The notes below the pieces were generated by a model. It worked only from the letters and a program-made list of their open reading frames with translations, made no database searches and was not told the origin of the DNA. The position numbers and the translations under genes are program-made. Positions 6,411 to 10,700 of a stretch of DNA of 10,700 nt are shown piece after piece (within the stretch, counting starts at the first letter, position 1; every line of letters starts with the position of its first letter). The stretch spans positions 1 to 10,700 of the forward strand of contig URTA01000075.1 of assembly GCA_900550645.1 (NCBI GenBank). Direction: 5' to 3'. The DNA is from an uncultured Porphyromonadaceae bacterium (GTDB lineage Bacteria > Bacteroidota > Bacteroidia > Bacteroidales > Muribaculaceae).

Positions 6411-8156
6411 ATGAAATCATATATCAACAAACTGATGATGGGAGCCGCTCTCCTCGCGGTGGCAGGGTTGACCTCGTGTGTCAATGACCTCGACCAGCTG
6501 CCTCAGGACCCGCAGTCTACCACTCCCAATACATTCAAAGAAGACCCCGAGGCGTATCTCGGCGGCTTCCTCGCCAAGTGCTATTCCGGCATGGCGGTAT
6601 CCGGCCAGAAAGGCTCCGGTGATTCTGAAATAGAATCGCCCGATCCCGGCATGTCCTGCTACAGCCGCTCCCTGTTCATGGCCAACGAATTCACCACCGA
6701 CGAAACCGCATGGATCTACTCTTCTGATGCCGGTGTCTCTGACTTCGTGAAGACTACATGGTCTGCCGGCAACCCGGTCGTTGAACTCATCTACTCACGC
6801 CTCTATACCCACATCGCTGTCTGCAACGACTTCATCCGCACTGTCCGCAAAGCCGGCGACTACGGCATCTCGTTCACCGACCAGCAGAAGAAGGAGTTTG
6901 ACCAGATGGTGCTTGAGGCACGCGCACTGCGCGACATGTCGTACTACAATGTAATCGACATCTTCGGCCGTGCCGTTGTGGCATGGGACGATGAAGAATA
7001 CGGCGTTGAGCCGAAACAGGCAGAGAGCCGCGCCGCGCTCTATGACAAGGTCGTTGCCGACCTCGAGGACGTGCTGGCAAACTTCTCTGACGCTACTCCC
7101 GTCTACGGCCGTATCGGCAAGGATGCAGTCGAGGCTCTCCTCGTCCGCTTCTACCTCAATGCCGAGGTGTTCACTAACGGCCGCACTCAGGCTTACGACA
7201 AGTGCTGGCAGCACGCGCAGAACATCATCAACCGTCACCAGGGCGGCGGCTTCGAAAACTCCGGCCTCGCCACTGACTACCTCTCGCTCTTCTGCAAGAA
7301 CAACCACATCTTCGTGGCTGGCGCACCGGGCGCGCTCTCCGCTCAGAACGAGATACTCTGGAACACTCCCTACGAGTTTGTCAACACCGAGTCTTACGGC
7401 GGTTCCAACTTCCTCTGCATGGCTACGGTATTCGCAGGTTCAGGCAACTCCATGGCTGACGGCTTCTGCAATCCCTCATGGTACGGCATTACCAACGGCT
7501 GGGGCTGTATGCACGCCCGCCAGCAGTTCAGCGAGAAGTTCAATTTCGTCAACGGTGTGAGCGCGGACAAGCGCACACTCCTCTGGATGACAGAGAAGAC
7601 CGGCTGGAACATCACCAACGAGACTTACGACAAGCTGCAGGACGGCTACCTCCCCATCAAGTTCACAAACGTGGAGTGCAACCCCGATGGCACAATGCCT
7701 GTATATACCGACGAGGCTACTGGACTGACCCGCATCGGCCTGCCCAACCCTGTCTGCAATTCATTTGTTGACACTGACCTCCCCGTCATCCGCCTTGCCG
7801 AGGTTTACCTCGCAGCTGCCGAGTGCGCACTCCGTGGCGCAGGCAACCTGGCTGACGCTGTCAAGTATGTCAACTACCTCCGCTCCCGCGCAGGTGTACG
7901 CACTTGGAACATGGCAGAGCTGACACTCGACAACCTCCTCGATGAGCGCGGACGCGAACTCTATTTCGAAAACGTCCGCCGTACAGACCTCGTGCGCTTC
8001 GGCAAATTCGCCGGCAATGCTTACGTATGGAACTGGAAGGGCGGCCAGCCTAACGGCACTTATATCGACCAGCGTTACAACCTGTTCCCCATCCCGACCA
8101 ACGTCATCGCCTCGTATGACTCTCCGTACATACAGAACGACGGCTACTCCAACTAA
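6411..8156 (+). CDS. SusD/RagB-family surface glycan-binding lipoprotein
   Basis: This 581-residue protein forms the extracellular lid of the SusC-like channel and captures glycan at the surface. I chose the ATG at 6411 because it gives a clean lipoprotein signal, hydrophobic stretch then LTSC, with the lipid-bearing cysteine at residue 23. A GTG at 6387 would add eight residues before the signal and is less likely. Family hallmarks include the N-terminal helical repeat region, the EARALRDMSYYNVIDIFG segment at about 169-186, which is the SusD helix bearing the conserved Arg-Leu-Arg pattern, and the C-terminal LPVIRLAEVYLAAAE followed by LRSRAG and ERGRELYFENVRRTDLVRFG. It starts 31 bp after the SusC-like stop, fitting the near-universal C-D gene pair. 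It ends in tandem stops (TAATAA). Length is slightly above the roughly 550 residues of Bacteroides SusD. Carbohydrate-contact residues cannot be named from sequence alone. Confidence 0.96.
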   Translation: MKSYINKLMMGAALLAVAGLTSCVNDLDQLPQDPQSTTPNTFKEDPEAYLGGFLAKCYSGMAVSGQKGSGDSEIESPDPGMSCYSRSLFMANEFTTDETAWIYSSDAGVSDFVKTTWSAGNPVVELIYSRLYTHIAVCNDFIRTVRKAGDYGISFTDQQKKEFDQMVLEARALRDMSYYNVIDIFGRAVVAWDDEEYGVEPKQAESRAALYDKVVADLEDVLANFSDATPVYGRIGKDAVEALLVRFYLNAEVFTNGRTQAYDKCWQHAQNIINRHQGGGFENSGLATDYLSLFCKNNHIFVAGAPGALSAQNEILWNTPYEFVNTESYGGSNFLCMATVFAGSGNSMADGFCNPSWYGITNGWGCMHARQQFSEKFNFVNGVSADKRTLLWMTEKTGWNITNETYDKLQDGYLPIKFTNVECNPDGTMPVYTDEATGLTRIGLPNPVCNSFVDTDLPVIRLAEVYLAAAECALRGAGNLADAVKYVNYLRSRAGVRTWNMAELTLDNLLDERGRELYFENVRRTDLVRFGKFAGNAYVWNWKGGQPNGTYIDQRYNLFPIPTNVIASYDSPYIQNDGYSN

Positions 8157-8182
8157 TAACCAACAACACAGCATTTTCACTC

Positions 8183-9031
8183 ATGAAAAAAATATCAATT
8201 CTTGCAGCTCTGTTGGTGATGCTCACGATGACGTTCACCAGCTGTAAAGAGGATACCCAGCCTCGTCTGGACTATCCCACCGAGTTTGTACTGAACCGTC
8301 CGGCGTATGCCGACCAGCTCGTCCTGGTGGAGGAGAACGGCTTCATCCGCTTCACCTGTTCACAGGCCAACTACGGCCTCGCCACGACACCCACATACCA
8401 GCTGCAGGTGTCTAAGACCGAGGATTTTGCCGAGTACCAGACTGTGGACTACACTACCACCAAGGCCGACATGGTAATCCCCGCCGAGCCTTTCGCAATG
8501 GCTGTATGCTCGCTATACGGCTGGACCGTGGCTTCCGAGGCTGACCAGTCTGTGCCTGTATGGGTGCGCTGCATCTCGTCAGTCCCCAAGGCAAGCGACA
8601 AGTACACTATCGCTTCCAACGCTGTCAAGCTCGAGCAGGTGAAGGTATACTTCGCCGTCAAGCTCCCCGATGCCATCTACCTCATCGGCCAGCCCTCCGG
8701 CTGGGACATCAACTCGGCTGCCATGCCCCTCTATGAGACAGAAATCGGCTCAAAGGTCTACAAAGGCACCTACACCATCGAGGCCGGACAGTTCCAGTTC
8801 CGTTTCTATGACGAGCTGGGCGACTGGAACTTCTACTCTATAGGCGCACAAGACGCTGACATCCTCGTAGGCATCACATTCACCGACGGCGAATATGCAG
8901 GCCAGTGCTTCTATGACCCGGAAACAGAGTCTGCCGGCAAGGGTGCTTGGGAATGTACGTCATGGGGCGGCGGTGATGTCGAAATGACTGTCAACCTCAA
9001 CAACAAGACCGTCGTATTCCGCGCTCTCTAA
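8183..9031 (+). CDS. SusE-like starch-binding outer-membrane lipoprotein (short form)
   Basis: This 282-residue protein has a lipoprotein signal (hydrophobic run, FTSC, lipid cysteine at residue 21). CKED directly after the cleavage site resembles the acidic lipoprotein export signal that sends Bacteroidota lipoproteins to the cell surface. An SusE N-terminal-type domain occupies about residues 30-150 (FVLNRPAYADQLVL, YQLQVSKTEDF, then WVRCISSVP). One C-terminal carbohydrate-binding-like module follows at about 160-282 (IYLIGQPSGWDIN, QFQFRFYDELGDWNFYSIG, then a beta-rich end with WGGGDVEMTVNL). The aromatic residues in this module are of the kind that stack on glucose in SusE/SusF starch-binding sites. 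Bacteroides SusE is about 390 residues with more than one such module, so this is a reduced version. It lies 26 bp after the SusD-like stop. The role as accessory glycan-capture protein is a family inference; alpha-glucan preference is likely but unproven. Confidence 0.85.
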   Translation: MKKISILAALLVMLTMTFTSCKEDTQPRLDYPTEFVLNRPAYADQLVLVEENGFIRFTCSQANYGLATTPTYQLQVSKTEDFAEYQTVDYTTTKADMVIPAEPFAMAVCSLYGWTVASEADQSVPVWVRCISSVPKASDKYTIASNAVKLEQVKVYFAVKLPDAIYLIGQPSGWDINSAAMPLYETEIGSKVYKGTYTIEAGQFQFRFYDELGDWNFYSIGAQDADILVGITFTDGEYAGQCFYDPETESAGKGAWECTSWGGGDVEMTVNLNNKTVVFRAL

Positions 9032-9057
9032 TTCATAGTACAGACGTTTCATCAGGC

Positions 9058-9089
9058 CGTGCGGGGATGCCCTGCTGCCTCCCCGCACA
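9058..9089 (+). promoter_or_regulatory. GC-rich intergenic hairpin between SusE-like and SusF-like genes
   Basis: GTGCGGGGA at 9059-9067 pairs perfectly with TCCCCGCAC at 9080-9088, giving a 9-bp stem with a 12-base loop. It is followed by an A-rich stretch and the next start codon at 9114, not by a T-tract, so it is not a standard intrinsic terminator on this strand. It may be a processing or stability element that sets the relative amounts of the mRNA segments for the two lipoproteins. The structure is read directly; the role is inference. Confidence 0.6.
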
Positions 9090-9113
9090 GCCGCCAACAA
9101 AAAAGATTTCAAA

Positions 9114-10499
9114 ATGAAAACAACCAACATACTCCTGTCTGCGGCTCTCATCCTGGGTCTCGCCTCGTGCGACGACAAGAGCGACCTGGGCATTATGCAG
9201 GAGAACCCGCAGCTCGCCATAATGTCGGCCAACGGCATTACTGTAGAATTCGGCGAGGGCATCAAGGGCGACGCGCTCAACCTCCCGGACTACGAGAACA
9301 AGGACATCGACGTCATCAAGCTCGTCGAGGCCAAGGACCTGCCCGAAGATGCATCAATAGCATACGAGATGCAGGTGTCACCTACAGAGGACTTCTCTAC
9401 ATTCTCAACCCTGAAGGTCACTGACGGCAAGGTCAAGGCCGACGACTGGGACAACGCCTTCATCAGCATGCTGGGCAAAGCCCCGACAACACGCGAGAAC
9501 TGGGTGCGTTTCGCCGTTTACGCCAACTCTGACAGCGAACACATCCGCATGGGCGGCGCAGACTTCTACTATGCTGCCAAGAAGCTCAACGTGACTCCAT
9601 ACGACCTCAACCTCCCCGTGGAGCATCTGTATTACCTCTGCCTGACAGAGAACGGCAACTCCACCTACACCGCGTTGTCACACAGCACCAGTCACCAGTA
9701 TGACGACCCGACATTCTCCCTGCTCTTTGAGGTGACTCCCGAGCAGGTTGCTGCTGGACTGGAATGGTGCATCGTCCCCGAATCTGCATACTCTTCGCAC
9801 TCTACACACTTCGGCGTGAGCGAGACCGGTGAACCCACCGACGCGGAGGGCAACCTGATGCAAGACGGCGCAAACGGCAAGGTCAACATGGCTGGCAAGA
9901 TCAAGATTGAAGTCAATATGCTCGACCTCACATACAAGTTCTCATACGTATTTGACTACATGTACACTCCCGGTCCTGCCAACAGTTGGGAATTTGAGAA
10001 CAACATGCTTCTCTATACCAACGACTACATCAACTATCAGGGCTTCGTATACGTTCAGGAGCAGTTCAAGCTCACTGGCCAGGCCGGCTGGAGACCCCTC
10101 AACTGGGGTACACCTGACGGCACGTCTCTCACACAGGACGGCCCGAACATCACAGTTGACCAGGACGGTCTCTACTGGGTGACAGCACGCCTCGACGAAC
10201 TCACCTTCACCAAGACCCTCATCTCCGCTATCGGCATGATAGGCGGTTTCAACGGATGGGGCGGCGACGTGGAATTGGCTCCCTCGCAGGATTTCCGCAC
10301 ATGGACTGGCACAGTAACTGTCGAAGAGCCTACGGAGTGGAAGTTCCGCATGAACAACGCTTGGGATATCAACCTCGGCGGCAGCGTCACAGACCTGCAG
10401 CCCAACGGCGACAACCTCTCGTTTGACGCAGCCGGCACATACCAGGTTACACTCAACCTCGGCACACTGCCCTACAGTTGCACCATCGAGAAGAAATAA
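9114..10499 (+). CDS. SusF-like multi-module starch-binding outer-membrane lipoprotein
   Basis: This 461-residue lipoprotein has a signal ending LASC with the lipid cysteine at residue 19, followed by DDKSD, an acidic stretch compatible with surface export. Visible layout: an SusE/F-like N-terminal fold at about 30-157 (AYEMQVSPTEDF, WVRFAVYA); a divergent middle module at about 160-282; and two tandem related modules at about 283-371 and 372-461. The last two align by eye: QFKLTGQAGWRPLNWG against EWKFRMNNAWDINLGG, then GPNITVDQDGLYWVTARL against GDNLSFDAAGTYQVTLNL. The final module contains GGFNGWGGDVEL, the aromatic-glycine signature of SusE/SusF starch-binding domains. Length is close to Bacteroides SusF (about 485). 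It is last in the operon, 82 bp after the SusE-like gene, and a terminator follows 40 bp after its stop. The middle module may match a DUF5115-type domain, but I am not certain. Confidence 0.85.
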   Translation: MKTTNILLSAALILGLASCDDKSDLGIMQENPQLAIMSANGITVEFGEGIKGDALNLPDYENKDIDVIKLVEAKDLPEDASIAYEMQVSPTEDFSTFSTLKVTDGKVKADDWDNAFISMLGKAPTTRENWVRFAVYANSDSEHIRMGGADFYYAAKKLNVTPYDLNLPVEHLYYLCLTENGNSTYTALSHSTSHQYDDPTFSLLFEVTPEQVAAGLEWCIVPESAYSSHSTHFGVSETGEPTDAEGNLMQDGANGKVNMAGKIKIEVNMLDLTYKFSYVFDYMYTPGPANSWEFENNMLLYTNDYINYQGFVYVQEQFKLTGQAGWRPLNWGTPDGTSLTQDGPNITVDQDGLYWVTARLDELTFTKTLISAIGMIGGFNGWGGDVELAPSQDFRTWTGTVTVEEPTEWKFRMNNAWDINLGGSVTDLQPNGDNLSFDAAGTYQVTLNLGTLPYSCTIEKK

Positions 10500-10511
10500 C
10501 AATCCCCATAT

Positions 10512-10528
10512 AGCGGCACGCAGCCGCT
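10512..10528 (+). repeat. Small hairpin after the SusF-like gene
   Basis: AGCGGC at 10512-10517 and GCCGCT at 10523-10528 form a perfect 6-bp stem with a 5-base loop, 12 bp after the SusF-like stop codon. No T-run follows. It may add 3'-end protection to the transcript ahead of the main terminator. Confidence 0.5.
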
Positions 10529-10539
10529 GACCTCACGAG

Positions 10540-10572
10540 GCAGACCCCGCATACGCGCCGGGTCTGCTTTTT
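10540..10572 (+). terminator. Intrinsic terminator of the Sus-like operon
   Basis: GCAGACCC at 10540-10547 pairs with GGGTCTGC at 10560-10567, giving an 8-bp GC-rich stem with a 12-base GC-rich loop, directly followed by five Ts at 10568-10572. It lies 40 bp after the SusF-like stop and has the expected form of a rho-independent terminator on the + strand. It marks the end of the four-gene operon. Confidence 0.88.
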
Positions 10573-10604
10573 ACATATTCCGCAAACCAACAGGCAATTT
10601 AGCG

Positions 10605-10612
10605 CATATTTG
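10605..10612 (+). promoter_or_regulatory. Candidate -7 box for a gene beyond the right edge
   Basis: CATATTTG matches the Bacteroidota TAnnTTTG -7 consensus at seven of eight positions and lies just after the operon terminator, in AT-rich sequence where a new promoter would be expected. No TTTG lies at the right distance upstream, and no start codon with an open frame of note follows before the window ends. Treat as a weak candidate. Confidence 0.3.
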
Positions 10613-10700
10613 CACGTTGATACTGAAAACAAACATAAACGATATTATTACTGTCCGCTAAACATTTCAGGGAGGCGGCAAGGAAAAAGGGCTGATTCCA

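Overview
The window reads as a chromosomal segment of a gut Bacteroidota, most likely order Bacteroidales and, from the moderately high GC together with the style of the Sus-like proteins, plausibly Muribaculaceae (family-level placement is inference). The evidence is a SusC/SusD outer-membrane glycan-uptake pair, lipoproteins with Bacteroidota-style lipoboxes, A-rich leaders in place of Shine-Dalgarno sequences, and TTTG-type promoter-like boxes. All recognisable genes lie on the + strand.

Region 1 (1-2897) is a compact three-gene cluster. It holds the C-terminal part of a protein I tentatively place in the Bacteroidota DUF4836 family (cut by the left edge), then, 16 bp later, a short ABC ATPase, then, 43 bp later, a four-helix MacB/FtsX-type ABC permease with a large extracytoplasmic domain. 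The ATPase has Walker A, Q-loop, signature, Walker B and D-loop regions, but serine replaces the usual H-loop histidine, the signature is MSIGQ, and the first Walker A glycine is alanine. The trio looks like an envelope transporter or mechanotransmission module of unknown substrate, and is the least characterised part of the window.

Region 2 (2898-3307) is about 410 bp without a credible gene. It holds an AT-rich stretch packed with short inverted repeats, followed by an A-rich leader before the SusC start codon. It probably carries the control region of the downstream operon.

Region 3 (3308-10499) is a four-gene Sus-like operon in the order C, D, E, F: a 1023-residue TonB-dependent transporter, a surface glycan-binding SusD-like lipoprotein, and two SusE/SusF-like lipoproteins with starch-binding-type modules. 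Gaps are 31, 26 and 82 bp. The largest contains a strong 9-bp GC-rich hairpin without a T-tract. The SusE/F-type modules suggest an alpha-glucan (starch or glycogen-like) substrate. No glycoside hydrolase or regulator lies in the window, so the enzymes, if linked, are to the right of it or elsewhere.

Region 4 (10500-10700) contains a small hairpin, a good intrinsic terminator that closes the Sus-like operon, and a promoter-like TATTTG box facing the right edge. No gene begins before the window ends.
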